From the NCBI GenBank assembly GCA_965250225.1, contig CBDFNQ010000028.1, positions 62,001 through 126,000 on the forward strand: DNA of 64,000 bases, written 5' to 3'. Within the stretch, counting starts at the first letter, position 1. Each line of letters starts with the position of its first letter. Positions 53,785 through 63,193 of the stretch are shown one piece after another. The notes beneath the pieces were generated by a model. That model had not been told where the DNA came from. It made no database searches and saw nothing but the letters and a program-made list of their open reading frames with translations. Both the position numbers and the translations under genes were made by a program. This stretch comes from CBDEUK01 sp965250225 (GTDB lineage: Bacteria; Pseudomonadota; Gammaproteobacteria; Eutrophobiales; Eutrophobiaceae).

Positions 53785-53822
53785 AGCATCCATAATGCTG
53801 GCGTTGCAGATTCAAGCTCAGC
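53785..53822. repeat. Possible palindromic repeat element, copy E
   Basis: AGCATCCATAATGCT (53785-53799) is a hairpin with an ATGGAT core on the opposite strand, followed by GGCGTTGCAGATTCAAGCTC, similar to the TGCAGAT part of copies B and D. The match is weaker than among A, B and D. Confidence 0.35.
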
Positions 53823-54000
53823 CGTGGTTACCATGCAATAAAATTAATCGACATTGACCCTGAGTTATTCCCACGAATTAACGTAAAAATTAGATCAAAA
53901 GCAACAAGTTAGCAATATTGTGTGTTGAATAAGTGAACCCGCATGATGTTTTCCAATCAGATCGAAGTGTGAAATCACGGTCAAACAGGAGGATCACACT

Positions 54001-54061
54001 ATGCAGGCAATCCCAGTGTTATATAAGTTAAATGACCTCCAGTTATGCCTCATTTAACTTA
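54001..54061 (+). other. Micro-frame with strong ribosome site and 12-bp hairpin
   Basis: AGGAGG lies nine bases before an ATG at 54001 that opens an 18-codon frame (MQAIPVLYKLNDLQLCLI). The second half of that frame is a perfect 12-bp inverted repeat, TAAGTTAAATGA (54024-54035) and TCATTTAACTTA (54050-54061). It could be a leader peptide with a hairpin or the remnant of a lost gene. The rest of the 375-base gap (53760-54134) shows nothing else. Confidence 0.35.
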
Positions 54062-54134
54062 ACCAGTTGATCTTCGATGACAACCATTAAAAATAAAAAA
54101 ATATTTACTTAACCTATACTTCTGAACTATTGAT

Positions 54135-56255
54135 TTAAATCAGGAAAACAGGCAATGTATTGTTTAAAGCTTGTGGATGATTGATTCCATATCCTTGGGC
54201 ATAGTCAACCCCGATTTCTTTCAATTTACCCAGTATTTCCTGGTTTTCAACCCATTCTGCAATTGTCTTCATACCCATTATTTGACCAATTTCATTTATT
54301 GACTTAACCATAGAGTACGCGATTTGATCATTAACAATGTCTTTGACAAACATACCATCAATCTTTAAAAAATCGATGGGCAGTGTTTTCAGGTATGCAA
54401 ATGATGAGAAACCACTGCCAAAATCATCCAGTGCGAATTTGCAGCCTAATTCTTTTAACCGGCTCATAAACTCTACGGCACTGGCCATGTGGGCAATAGT
54501 CGCGGTTTCTGTGATTTCAAAACACAGTGTTTCTGGACGTATCTGGTCATTTTCGAGTTGATTAATAACGTATGATAAAAAATCTACATTGCCTAAGGAA
54601 TGACCTGATAAATTAATAGTAAACAAGCATGAAGGGTGGTCCACGTATTCAGGATTTTGATTAAACCATTCTTTTGTAGAATCAAGAACCCAACGATCGA
54701 TCAGTGTTGATAAATTATATCGTTCGGCAGCAGGTAGAAATTCACACGCTGATATTACCTTTTCTCCATCTTTCATACGGATTAAAAGTTCATGCATCAG
54801 CGGATAATTATTATCGGGATCGACAGCAACAATTGCTTGGGAATGCAGTAAGAAACGCTCTTTTTTCAGGGATTCATTTATGCGCGAAACCCATTGTATT
54901 TCTCCATAATGTTTGCTCACGATGTCATCATTATCAACATGGTAGGTAATTACACGGTTGCGGCCTTGAGATTTTGCTGAATAACAAGCTGCGTCTGCAG
55001 TACTCAAAATATTAGCTATGGATTTACTTGCTGGCGTAATAGCTACCAGGCCAATGCTGACACCGATGTTGAAAAACTTTCCATCCCAGATAAATTTATG
55101 GGCTTCAATTTTTTTACGTATGTTATTGGCAACTTTCTCAGCTTGTTTAATTGTACAATGCTCCATTAGCACTGCAAATTCATCACCTCCAAGTCTGGCA
55201 ACGGTGTCCCTCTTTCGAATTATGTCGAGTAGTATGGAACCGAGTTGACGCAGAAGTTCATCTCCTGCCATATGGCCGCATGTATCATTAATAACTTTAA
55301 ATTGATCCAGATCGAGGTAGCAAAATGCGTGAGTATTATCATCGCTAACCACGGTCTCCAGAACGCGATTTAACCGCTGTTCCAACTCACGCCTGTTAAC
55401 TAGGCCTGTCAAAGAATCATGACATGCATGATATGTGATCTCACGTGCCATTCGACGCGATTCAGTGACATCATTAAATACGAGTACCACGCCGATAATT
55501 TCACCATTCCTGTCGCGTATTGGTGCTGCGGAATCCTGAATAGAGAATATTTTTCCATCCCGGTTTTCAAGAATAGTGTGGTTTGCCAAACCAATAACCC
55601 TGCCTTGTTCCAGACATTGTTGTACCGGATTTGAAACAGGTTTTAACGTTGTTTCGTTATATATTTTAAAAACATGTTGTAGTGCCTGATTTTTTGCCTC
55701 ACTTAATGTAAAACTGGTCATTTTTTCAGCGGTGGGATTCATGAATTCGATTATGCCATTAGCATCTGTTGTAATAACGGCATCACCTATAGAGTTTAGT
55801 GTTACCTGGGCACGTTCTTTTTCCTCAAATAATTTTTGTTCGGCCTGTTTACGAAATGTAATGTCATTACTCAGAATGTAAAGTCCGGCAATGTTGCCAC
55901 CAGAGTCAACATGAGGGACATACAGGACTTCGTATATGTTGAGTCCGCCATCGTGGTTTTCATCTATAAATTCAAAGTTTATTTCCTGGCCTGTTAATGC
56001 CGTATCAATATATTGTTTTGTTTGTTCGTAAGTTGATGACCCTATTACATCGGCGATGTGTTTGTTGATGGTGGATTCACGCGAAACACCGAATTGTTTT
56101 TCAAAAGCGGCATTGTTGAACTGATAACGTCGTTCAATATCTAGATAGGAAATAACGATAGGAAGAGCATCAGTAACAAGACGCAGTTTTTCATCGCTCT
56201 TTTGCCGATTTTGTTCAGCAGAATCAGTTTGATTAGTATCTTTAATCATCGACAC
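54135..56255 (-). CDS. PAS-PAS-GGDEF-EAL c-di-GMP signalling protein
   Basis: 706 residues, cytoplasmic. Two PAS domains (about 20-135 and 140-265; the first with VISYLDIERRYQFNNAAFEK, the second with DAVITTDANGIIEFMNPTAE), a GGDEF domain (about 275-440) with the intact motif RLGGDEFAV, and an EAL domain (about 450-700). The EAL motif itself reads HELLIRM instead of EALLR, while the other catalytic segments are kept: FTINLSGHSLGN, CFEITETATI, DDFGSGFSSF, LKIDGMFV and AEWVENQEIL. It may make and/or break c-di-GMP. It stands alone and could set the signal level for the PilZ protein, an inference only. Confidence 0.93.
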   Translation of the reverse strand: MSMIKDTNQTDSAEQNRQKSDEKLRLVTDALPIVISYLDIERRYQFNNAAFEKQFGVSRESTINKHIADVIGSSTYEQTKQYIDTALTGQEINFEFIDENHDGGLNIYEVLYVPHVDSGGNIAGLYILSNDITFRKQAEQKLFEEKERAQVTLNSIGDAVITTDANGIIEFMNPTAEKMTSFTLSEAKNQALQHVFKIYNETTLKPVSNPVQQCLEQGRVIGLANHTILENRDGKIFSIQDSAAPIRDRNGEIIGVVLVFNDVTESRRMAREITYHACHDSLTGLVNRRELEQRLNRVLETVVSDDNTHAFCYLDLDQFKVINDTCGHMAGDELLRQLGSILLDIIRKRDTVARLGGDEFAVLMEHCTIKQAEKVANNIRKKIEAHKFIWDGKFFNIGVSIGLVAITPASKSIANILSTADAACYSAKSQGRNRVITYHVDNDDIVSKHYGEIQWVSRINESLKKERFLLHSQAIVAVDPDNNYPLMHELLIRMKDGEKVISACEFLPAAERYNLSTLIDRWVLDSTKEWFNQNPEYVDHPSCLFTINLSGHSLGNVDFLSYVINQLENDQIRPETLCFEITETATIAHMASAVEFMSRLKELGCKFALDDFGSGFSSFAYLKTLPIDFLKIDGMFVKDIVNDQIAYSMVKSINEIGQIMGMKTIAEWVENQEILGKLKEIGVDYAQGYGINHPQALNNTLPVFLI

Positions 56256-56540
56256 TTATTATTATTATTATTCCTGAATTTGATGCAACGTGGCATCTAT
56301 ATTATGGGGATAATATGAAACATGCAATGGCTAGTTTCTTCCAATATGAAATGTGACTGAAATAAATATTCTCTTCATTCATGATTAAGGACATGAAAAT
56401 GATCATGAATGATGAAAAACTCAGCACTATCGACTTGTTATTAGATTTTCTGGATAGCAGATAACCCATTGTCTTCTGTATTGCCACTAATAAAGCCGAA
56501 TAATCTGTGCCACAGGAACCTCTGCCTTAATCGAGGTTCC

Positions 56541-58046
56541 TTAACTCGTAGCTAATGGCGGCAACATTCCACGATGAAATATATAGGCTACGAGGTAGGC
56601 TACGGGAGCGATAATAAAAAACAGGGCGATGGCATATAGAGTCGCTAATCGTCCCATTCCTTTCAATTTGCTGAAATCTGTAATCACGCCGATACTGACA
56701 AAGGTCAGCATGAACATCATTTTTCTCATTGGGTTTTGAACGATACCTGCGCCTTCCTTTGCTACATTGATTTGATCAGGAAACCAGATTGCGATTACGA
56801 CATAGGTAAACCATGCGAGGAAATAACCGATCACAAACTTCGGAAATCGAAACCATATCTCAGAAAATTTGATTTGTGTATTGTTTGAATGCCCTTCAAC
56901 CTTATATAACCATATCAGCGCAAGCAAAAATGCCCAAACACCAATAAAGATATCAATCCAGAGTTTGGTCAGAAGTGCTGTACTCAATATCCAGTCTTCT
57001 TCCCACTCTTCACCGGTAGCACTCAGGTGTTGCGAAACCATTAACTCATCCAGAATAGCACCTGCTGCTGCATCCGCCCCATCTGTTTTTACAGTCATTC
57101 CCATTGCGGCACCATTCACAATGGGTTGATCGGGTGCCAGGGCTGAGTACGCACCGGGTAGAACAATCAATTCAACCATGGCAAAAATAACGATTAGCAT
57201 GGACACTGCTATGGGTAAGATTGGTTTTGCGCGGATTGCGCCCGCAGTTGCGATGGCTGCTGATACACCACAGATGGAAATACCAGAAGACAATACCGCT
57301 GCGGCATCTCTGGGTAGTTTGAAAACCCGTCGTGCCAGTGTATAGACAATTGGCCAGAAGAATAGATAGGCTACAAAGGCCGCCGCAGCACCGGCAAGTG
57401 CGATTTCTAATACAAAACCCGTAGCCTTCATCGACATCAAACCAAGCTTAATGCCAAGATACACTATGGCTGTTTTGATAAACCATTCTGGTTTTGCTGC
57501 TTCTTTTAGATACTGGGCTAAGCCTTTGAAGACATTACCAATCAACAAACCGGTAGCTAATGCCAACATATAGGAAAATCCACCGCCTAGCTGCAAACCC
57601 CAGGACAGGTCGAAATGTTCAAAATAATTTTTGCCTTTAACAACGGCATCGACTGACTTTAAGTGGGCTTCATGTCCTATTATCCAGCATAGCCAGGTAA
57701 TTAAAAATAGCAGCGTAAAACCTTTTAGAAATTGTTTTACATCAAGTCGTTGAAAGTAAGCGCCTATCGAAGTTAATCCAGAAAATACGACATAGGTGAT
57801 AAACAATGACAGTAAGGGATGAAGTTCACTATAGGACTTGTTTGCTGGTTTCAATAATTTGTCCCAGGAAAAATCCCCAAGCAGATGACTGAACTCCCAG
57901 GTTTTAATTTTAGTCATCCAACCAAGAAGATGAATGTCCCAGATTGTCATTAATCCGGCAAAGAAAAAAATCAGCCCCAGCCAGACGGCCCACCAATCCT
58001 CTGTGGATAACATCCCGTCAGTCCATTTACGATTAACGGTTGTCAT
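56541..58046 (-). CDS. YeiH-family membrane transporter, putative sulfate exporter
   Basis: 501 residues with ten or more membrane segments. The signature AVLSSGISICGVSAAIATAG near residue 252 is that of the YeiH/UPF0324 family, members of which are annotated as putative sulfate exporters and are often linked to sulfur metabolism. It is longer than typical members (about 340) because of an N-terminal part with extra hydrophobic segments and a WW-rich start. Its start overlaps the stop of the 89-residue gene by four bases, so it is translated as part of a three-gene unit. The substrate is not shown by the sequence. Confidence 0.85.
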   Translation of the reverse strand: MTTVNRKWTDGMLSTEDWWAVWLGLIFFFAGLMTIWDIHLLGWMTKIKTWEFSHLLGDFSWDKLLKPANKSYSELHPLLSLFITYVVFSGLTSIGAYFQRLDVKQFLKGFTLLFLITWLCWIIGHEAHLKSVDAVVKGKNYFEHFDLSWGLQLGGGFSYMLALATGLLIGNVFKGLAQYLKEAAKPEWFIKTAIVYLGIKLGLMSMKATGFVLEIALAGAAAAFVAYLFFWPIVYTLARRVFKLPRDAAAVLSSGISICGVSAAIATAGAIRAKPILPIAVSMLIVIFAMVELIVLPGAYSALAPDQPIVNGAAMGMTVKTDGADAAAGAILDELMVSQHLSATGEEWEEDWILSTALLTKLWIDIFIGVWAFLLALIWLYKVEGHSNNTQIKFSEIWFRFPKFVIGYFLAWFTYVVIAIWFPDQINVAKEGAGIVQNPMRKMMFMLTFVSIGVITDFSKLKGMGRLATLYAIALFFIIAPVAYLVAYIFHRGMLPPLATS

Positions 58047-58312
58047 CTGTTATTACCATGTTTGGTCACAGTGAATGAATAATTAAAATAATGTGATTGA
58101 TACTGATGCAACCATTTAGGAAAGATATCCATATCAAAAAAAAGTGACACATGAATTGAGTCGTTATTAATGAACAGGGGATCGGTGTTAATTACATCAG
58201 CAATTTGTTCTTCCATAGCAGGAAGGTCCATTGCTGATATCGCCAGACTTAAATAGTCTGTTATCCAGTTTTGTCCATCATGGGATAAAGATAATTCGAG
58301 ATCTCGGTGCAT
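58043..58312 (-). CDS. Unknown 89-residue protein before the YeiH-type gene
   Basis: 89 residues, soluble, no signal peptide. It starts MHRDLELSLSHDGQNWIT and has an acidic middle (LPAMEEQIADVINTDPLF) and an aromatic C-terminal part (MDIFPKWLHQYQSHYFN). I do not recognise it with confidence; it could belong to a small family found beside this transporter type. It overlaps the transporter gene by four bases and follows the 51-residue membrane protein by 11 bases, which argues for a shared function. Confidence 0.6.
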   Translation of the reverse strand: MHRDLELSLSHDGQNWITDYLSLAISAMDLPAMEEQIADVINTDPLFINNDSIHVSLFFDMDIFPKWLHQYQSHYFNYSFTVTKHGNNR

Positions 58313-58323
58313 AGATTTCGTTA

Positions 58324-58479
58324 TTAAATCAGGATGAATTTATTGACCAGCCAGGCAAGAATTATTAATCCGCCTATTCCAATACCAATACAAGATAAAA
58401 CCAGTACTGTTTCCCAGGATTCCCAGGGTTCATTTTCAGAAAAAAGCGAATCTTCAGAATTCAGATTGTTGTTATTCAC
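58324..58479 (-). CDS. Small single-span membrane protein (51 residues), first gene of YeiH operon
   Basis: GTG start at 58479 with AGGAG about ten bases upstream. The product begins MNNNNLNSEDSLFSENEPWE, an acidic and polar head, and has one membrane segment (about 24-45, VLVLSCIGIGIGGLIILAWLV). It ends 11 bases before the 89-residue gene, which in turn overlaps the transporter gene, so the three are probably one transcript. No family recognised. The small size and non-ATG start make it easy to miss. Confidence 0.62.
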   Translation of the reverse strand: MNNNNLNSEDSLFSENEPWESWETVLVLSCIGIGIGGLIILAWLVNKFILI

Positions 58480-58521
58480 AGGGATATTACTCCTGGCTTG
58501 TAACCAATATTTTTATTAGGG

Positions 58522-58630
58522 AAACTCTGATTAAGCCAGAGTTTTTTGTGGCACAAGGATGTGTCACTATTTCCAATAACGACAAGTTATTAGAAATGTA
58601 AGAAAACTAAAAATTACATTTTTAGTTTTC
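58522..58630. repeat. Two hairpins in the gap before the YeiH operon
   Basis: AACTCTG (58523-58529) pairs with CAGAGTT (58537-58543) and is followed by a T-run, the form of a plus-strand terminator although no plus-strand gene ends here. GAAAACTAAAAA (58602-58613) and TTTTTAGTTTTC (58619-58630) are a perfect 12-bp AT-rich inverted repeat with a five-base loop, which could end transcripts of the yafJ gene on the minus strand. Confidence 0.5.
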
Positions 58631-58758
58631 GACCTCTGACAAGTCATGGATAGACTTATTCATAGGTTCATTAGCAAAATTATAACGGAGATTAGCGTCG
58701 AAGGATAATGCTTTAAGGATGTTATAAAAAATATTAATTACTCTGTGTGGCATAAAAC

Positions 58759-59583
58759 TCATGCACTTAATGCGTATTGTCGCTCTGTACGTTTTACTTT
58801 ACGTCTGTTTTTAACATAGGCTTCTGCCGTGCCATCTTTGAATACGTGAAAATCACCTTTCTCCATGTGATGCCAGTCTTCATTGCCCGTGATAGGGGCG
58901 GATGCAATGATGGTAATAATGTCTTTCTCTAACAAATATTGTTCAAAGTTAACCGTCTCATCGGTGTCGATATAATGTGTTTCCTTAAATGGATATTGCC
59001 GAGTCACCCAACACATTTTCTTACTGCAATAGGCGTATAAATATTTGGCATCACTTAAAAGAAAACTGAACACGCCGTAATTGTTAATTTCGTTTGCCAG
59101 CGTTTCAATGAAATACCAGAGCTGTTTTGGATTCTTTGGGCGTTTTGGAAATTCCTCGCGAATACAATCCATGAGATAACAAAATGCGTATTCGCTATCA
59201 GTCGTCCCTACCGGGTTATAAAAACGTAATGGTTTGCGCTTTATGCTTTTTAATTGCCCATTATGTGCAAATACCCAGTCATAGCCGTACAATTCCCGGA
59301 CAAATGGGTGGGTGTTTTCTAGACAGACTTTTCCACGATTTGCCTTTCGAATATGGCTGATGATGATTTTGCTTTTGATTGGATATTGTTCTATGAAGCG
59401 GGCAATTTCTGAATCGACACAAGGTTTAGAATCACGAAAACAACGCGCTCCTTTGCCTTCGTAAGCACTAATGCCCCAGCCGTCTCTGTGATCGCCGGTG
59501 TTTCCTCCTCGTTCTTTCAATACAGAAAAACTAAAACGTATATCTGCGGGGGTATTGGCACTGAGGCCAAGTAATTCGCACAT
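58759..59583 (-). CDS. yafJ: Class II glutamine amidotransferase, YafJ-like
   Basis: 274 residues. The N-terminal nucleophile cysteine is residue 2 (MCELLGLSANTPADIRFSFS), with the conserved HRDGWGISAYEG, SHIRKANRGKVCLENTHPF and WVFAHNGQLK segments of the family. It hydrolyses a gamma-glutamyl amide, but unlike full amidotransferases has no second domain; its partner and substrate are not known. Length is normal for YafJ. It is monocistronic by position, between ettA upstream and the hairpins downstream. Confidence 0.9.
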   Translation of the reverse strand: MCELLGLSANTPADIRFSFSVLKERGGNTGDHRDGWGISAYEGKGARCFRDSKPCVDSEIARFIEQYPIKSKIIISHIRKANRGKVCLENTHPFVRELYGYDWVFAHNGQLKSIKRKPLRFYNPVGTTDSEYAFCYLMDCIREEFPKRPKNPKQLWYFIETLANEINNYGVFSFLLSDAKYLYAYCSKKMCWVTRQYPFKETHYIDTDETVNFEQYLLEKDIITIIASAPITGNEDWHHMEKGDFHVFKDGTAEAYVKNRRKVKRTERQYALSA

Positions 59584-59712
59584 GAAACAACAGCCTTATT
59601 GGTATGAATTAAAGTAATAAGCCGGATAGAAGCTGCGACTTATTAGACTGTAGCGGCTCGTTGTTCTAAAAATTTAATATAATAATCGAAGAGAGTTTTT
59701 TTTAGAAAACCA

Positions 59713-61377
59713 TCAGGCTTTTAATTTTTTATAGCGCATCCGTTTGGGCTGGGTTTGATCATCTTTGCGTTTAATGAAATCTTCATGGTATTCACTGAAG
59801 TTACCATTAAAGAATTGCGAATCACCATCATCTTCGAATGCTAAAATATGCGTGGCAATTCTATCCAGAAACCAGCGATCATGAGAGATCACCAGTACGC
59901 AACCTGGGAAGTTGAGTATGGCTTCTTCCAGTGCGCGCAGTGTTTCTATGTCGAGATCGTTGGAAGGTTCATCGAGCAGCAGTACATTTGCACCTTGTTT
60001 CAAGGTATTTGCCAGATGTAAACGACCACGTTCTCCGCCCGACAAATCACCAACACGCTTTTGTTGGTCTGATCCTTTAAAGTTAAATCGACCGACATAA
60101 GCCCGTGAATTAACTTCATAATTGCCTATGGTGATATTATCCAGGCCGCCGGAAATCGCCTCCCAGACGTTTTGATCGTCATCAAGGTTTTCTCGGCTTT
60201 GTTCAACATAGGCCGTCTTGACCGTCTCGCCGATATGAATATCACCAGAATCCGGTTTTTCTGTACTGGTTATCATTCGAAACAGGGTGGATTTACCTGC
60301 ACCATTACCACCGATAATGCCTACGACTGCTCCTTTTGGGATCGATAAGCTGAGGTCGGAATAGAGTTGATGATCACCGAAGGATTTGCTGACATTTTCT
60401 AAATGAATAACCCGATCACCAAGACGTTCACCGGGTGGAATGTAGATTTCATTCGTTTCCGAGCGTTGTTGAAAATCCTTTGAGTTCAATTCTTCAAAGC
60501 GATCGAGTCTGGCCTTATTTTTTGCATGGCGGCCTTTGGGATTACTGCGTACCCATTCCAGTTCTTTTTTAATGGCTTTTTGGCGGGCCGATTCTGTTTT
60601 TTCTTCTGTTTCAAGGCGTGCTTCTTTGGCTGAAAGCCAGTCTGAATAATTGCCTTCAAAAGGAATACCTTCACCGCGGTCAAGTTCGAGGATCCAGCCG
60701 GCAACATTATCGAGGAAATACCGGTCATGGGTTACTGCAACCACAGTACCACTAAAATCGGCGAGGAATTGTTCCAGCCAAAACACGGATTCTGCGTCCA
60801 GGTGATTAGTCGGTTCATCGAGTAAGAGCATATCCGGCCGTGACAACAATAAACGACACAGTGCAACCCGGCGTTTTTCACCGCCTGATAGATGTTCAAC
60901 ATTGGCATCCCAATCAGGGAGTCGCAAGGCATCGGCTGCAACTTCCAATGTATGCTCAAGATTTTCAGCATCCCAGGTCTGAACGATGCTTTCATATTTT
61001 TCCTGTTTTTTAGCGAGTGCATCGAAGTCGGCATCTTCTTCTGCATAAGCAGCATAAACTTCATTCAGGCCAGCCAGGGCATCGAGTGGTTCGCGCAGAG
61101 CATCTTCCACGTTTCCGCGCACGTCTTTTTTCGGGTCGAGTTGCGGTTCCTGTGATAAATATCCGATCTTGATATTCGGCATTGGTCGTGCTTCACCGAG
61201 AATGTCGGTATCTATGCCAGCCATGATCTTGAGCAGAGTGGATTTGCCTGCGCCATTCAGACCGAGCACACCAATCTTGGCGCCAGGAAAAAAGGACAGA
61301 TAAATATCTTTTAATATTTGACGTTTTGGCGGAACAATCTTGCCAACGCCATTCATTGTGTAGACGTATTGAGCCAT
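59713..61377 (-). CDS. ettA: Energy-dependent translational throttle protein EttA
   Basis: 554 residues, ABC-F family with two ATP-binding domains and no membrane part. First domain: GLNGAGKSTLLKIMAG, LSGGEKRRVALC and LLLDEPTNHLDAES; second: GGNGAGKSTLFRMI, LSGGERGRLHLAN and LLLDEPSNDLDIETL. The arm and linker regions (about 95-135 and 245-320) match EttA. It binds the ribosomal E site and gates the first steps of elongation according to ATP/ADP. All ATP motifs are intact, in contrast to the ABC protein at 35868. Confidence 0.96.
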   Translation of the reverse strand: MAQYVYTMNGVGKIVPPKRQILKDIYLSFFPGAKIGVLGLNGAGKSTLLKIMAGIDTDILGEARPMPNIKIGYLSQEPQLDPKKDVRGNVEDALREPLDALAGLNEVYAAYAEEDADFDALAKKQEKYESIVQTWDAENLEHTLEVAADALRLPDWDANVEHLSGGEKRRVALCRLLLSRPDMLLLDEPTNHLDAESVFWLEQFLADFSGTVVAVTHDRYFLDNVAGWILELDRGEGIPFEGNYSDWLSAKEARLETEEKTESARQKAIKKELEWVRSNPKGRHAKNKARLDRFEELNSKDFQQRSETNEIYIPPGERLGDRVIHLENVSKSFGDHQLYSDLSLSIPKGAVVGIIGGNGAGKSTLFRMITSTEKPDSGDIHIGETVKTAYVEQSRENLDDDQNVWEAISGGLDNITIGNYEVNSRAYVGRFNFKGSDQQKRVGDLSGGERGRLHLANTLKQGANVLLLDEPSNDLDIETLRALEEAILNFPGCVLVISHDRWFLDRIATHILAFEDDGDSQFFNGNFSEYHEDFIKRKDDQTQPKRMRYKKLKA

Positions 61378-61554
61378 GGGATATATTCTTGTTACATAAC
61401 GTGTGAATTAATTCAGAGTTGGGTATTCTAACCAAAATTGAAAGCAATAAAACTAATATTAAAGCTATTTTGAAAATGTTTAACCCTTTTCTTTCTCTTG
61501 TGCGTTTCAAGTAGATGAATAACTTAACATAGCTGGATTAATCGGAGAATTTGT

Positions 61555-63015
61555 ATGAATTTATCAGTGATAAAACCTGTCTTTAGTCTTAGTATTGCCA
61601 TGAGTGTGTTTTATACTTCTTTTGCCTACGCTGCCAATAATGAAATTTTAACCACATTGGGAGATCAAACCTCGGTGGCTGTCACTATTTATAATGAAAA
61701 TCTCGCATTGATCAAAGACGCTCGAAATATCACCCTACAGTCGGGTTTTAATAAACTGGCCTTCAGGGGTGTCAGTGCCATGATGCGACCAGAGACTGCC
61801 TTGCTCAGAAGTTTAGGGGAGGGTGGAGATTCCCTCAAGTTAATTGAACAAAATTTTGATTTTGATCTGTTAACACCACAGAAATTACTCGAAAAATACG
61901 TCGGAAAGCAGATACGGATTGCAAAGATGAATCCAGCGACAGGCCATGAGACCATTGAAAAAGCTACTGTACTCAGTACCAATCAAGGCGTCGTGGTAAA
62001 GATAGGCGATCACATCGAGACCAATCCACACGGACGCTATATTTTTGATCAGGTGCCGACTAATTTACGTGATAAACCGACCCTGGTACTGCAATTAAAT
62101 AATCAGGTTGCCGAGCCGCAGGCGGTAGAACTCAGTTATTTATCTGGCGGCTTATCCTGGAAAGCAGATTACGTAGCTGAATTGAATGCGGATGATAGCA
62201 AACTGGATCTGCTGGGATGGGTAACATTGAATAATAATAGTGGGACTACTTATAACAATGCGAAGATGCAATTGGTCGCAGGCGATGTGAACCAGGTACA
62301 GCCAGAACTTAGAAGGGCAGCTAAAATGGGACGAATGAATGATATGGTTATGGCAGAAGCGTCTGCGCCGATGTCAGAAGAAAGTCTGTTTGAATATCAT
62401 CTCTACAGTCTTAATCGTCCTACTACGATTGCGGATAAACAAACTAAACAGGTTTCATTACTCACAGGAAATCAAATCCCGGTTGATAAACAGTTTTTAC
62501 TGCAAGGTAATGATTATTACTATCACAGTAGTTATGGTGATATTGGACAGAAGATAAAAATCGGGGTCTTTGTTGAATTCAAGAATGAACAAGAGTCTGG
62601 TTTAGGAATCCCAATGCCAAAAGGTGTGGTGCGAGTCTACAAAAAAGATTCCAAAGGTAATGCACAATTTATTGGTGAAGATCGAATTGACCACACGCCT
62701 AAGAAAGAAGATGTTCGTTTAAAACTCGGTGATGCGTTTGATGTTACAGCAAATAAAAAACAGACCGATTTCAAAAAACGTGCGGCCTTTGCCAAATACA
62801 ATTACGTTTATGAAAGTGCTTATGAAGTTGAACTCAAGAATGCCAAATCGGAGCCTGTGGAAGTGGTTGTGCGTGAGCCTGTCCCAGGTGACTGGAAGAT
62901 GCTTGATGAAAACCATGAACACAGCAAGGTTGCTGCAGGTACGGCTGAATGGAAGGTAATGGTGCCAGCTGAAGGTAGCACAGTGTTAAATTATCGAGTA
63001 TTGGTACGTTATTGA
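61555..63015 (+). CDS. Exported DUF4139 protein
   Basis: 486 residues with a signal peptide to about residue 27 (VFSLSIAMSVFYTSFAYA). The mature protein carries the DUF4139 pattern: VAVTIYNENLALIKDARNI near its start, YLSGGLSWKADYVAELNAD in the middle, NNNSGTTYNNAKMQLVAGD, and a C-terminal beta-rich domain with YEVELKNAKSEPVEVVVREP. It is probably a periplasmic or surface-associated protein of unknown role. A good terminator follows at 63054-63083. Upstream, 177 bases separate it from the divergent ettA. Confidence 0.85.
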   Translation: MNLSVIKPVFSLSIAMSVFYTSFAYAANNEILTTLGDQTSVAVTIYNENLALIKDARNITLQSGFNKLAFRGVSAMMRPETALLRSLGEGGDSLKLIEQNFDFDLLTPQKLLEKYVGKQIRIAKMNPATGHETIEKATVLSTNQGVVVKIGDHIETNPHGRYIFDQVPTNLRDKPTLVLQLNNQVAEPQAVELSYLSGGLSWKADYVAELNADDSKLDLLGWVTLNNNSGTTYNNAKMQLVAGDVNQVQPELRRAAKMGRMNDMVMAEASAPMSEESLFEYHLYSLNRPTTIADKQTKQVSLLTGNQIPVDKQFLLQGNDYYYHSSYGDIGQKIKIGVFVEFKNEQESGLGIPMPKGVVRVYKKDSKGNAQFIGEDRIDHTPKKEDVRLKLGDAFDVTANKKQTDFKKRAAFAKYNYVYESAYEVELKNAKSEPVEVVVREPVPGDWKMLDENHEHSKVAAGTAEWKVMVPAEGSTVLNYRVLVRY

Positions 63016-63053
63016 TGCGAAATCCCGAATAAGCTTATCGTAAATTCATCTAG

Positions 63054-63083
63054 CAAGGGTCTGTAAAAGACCCTTGTTTTTTT
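63054..63083 (+). terminator. Rho-independent terminator after the DUF4139 gene
   Basis: CAAGGGTCT (63054-63062) pairs perfectly with AGACCCTTG (63068-63076) around a GTAAA loop and is followed by seven T. It ends transcription from the DUF4139 gene before cysH. Confidence 0.92.
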
Positions 63084-63193
63084 GTGGAATGACACTAGAT
63101 TAGTCAACGGTGACAAGTATCAAAAAAATACGCATAATGCGCACAGATTTTTCACAGCAAATAGCAAGAAATTAATAACAGGGACTATACAAG

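Noticed and set aside
56258..56273. Run of ATT trinucleotides before the PAS-GGDEF-EAL gene
   Set aside because: Only about five units, outside any reading frame; nothing supports a phase-variation role.
56393..56464. Short plus-strand frame (23 codons) starting MKMIMNDEKLSTIDLLLDFL
   Set aside because: It faintly recalls the start of some integrase-type transposases, but is too short and stops at once; not enough to call a remnant.
58523..58547. Hairpin plus T-run as the terminator of the yafJ gene
   Set aside because: The T-run is on the plus strand, while yafJ is on the minus strand; no plus-strand gene ends there, so it is listed only as a hairpin.
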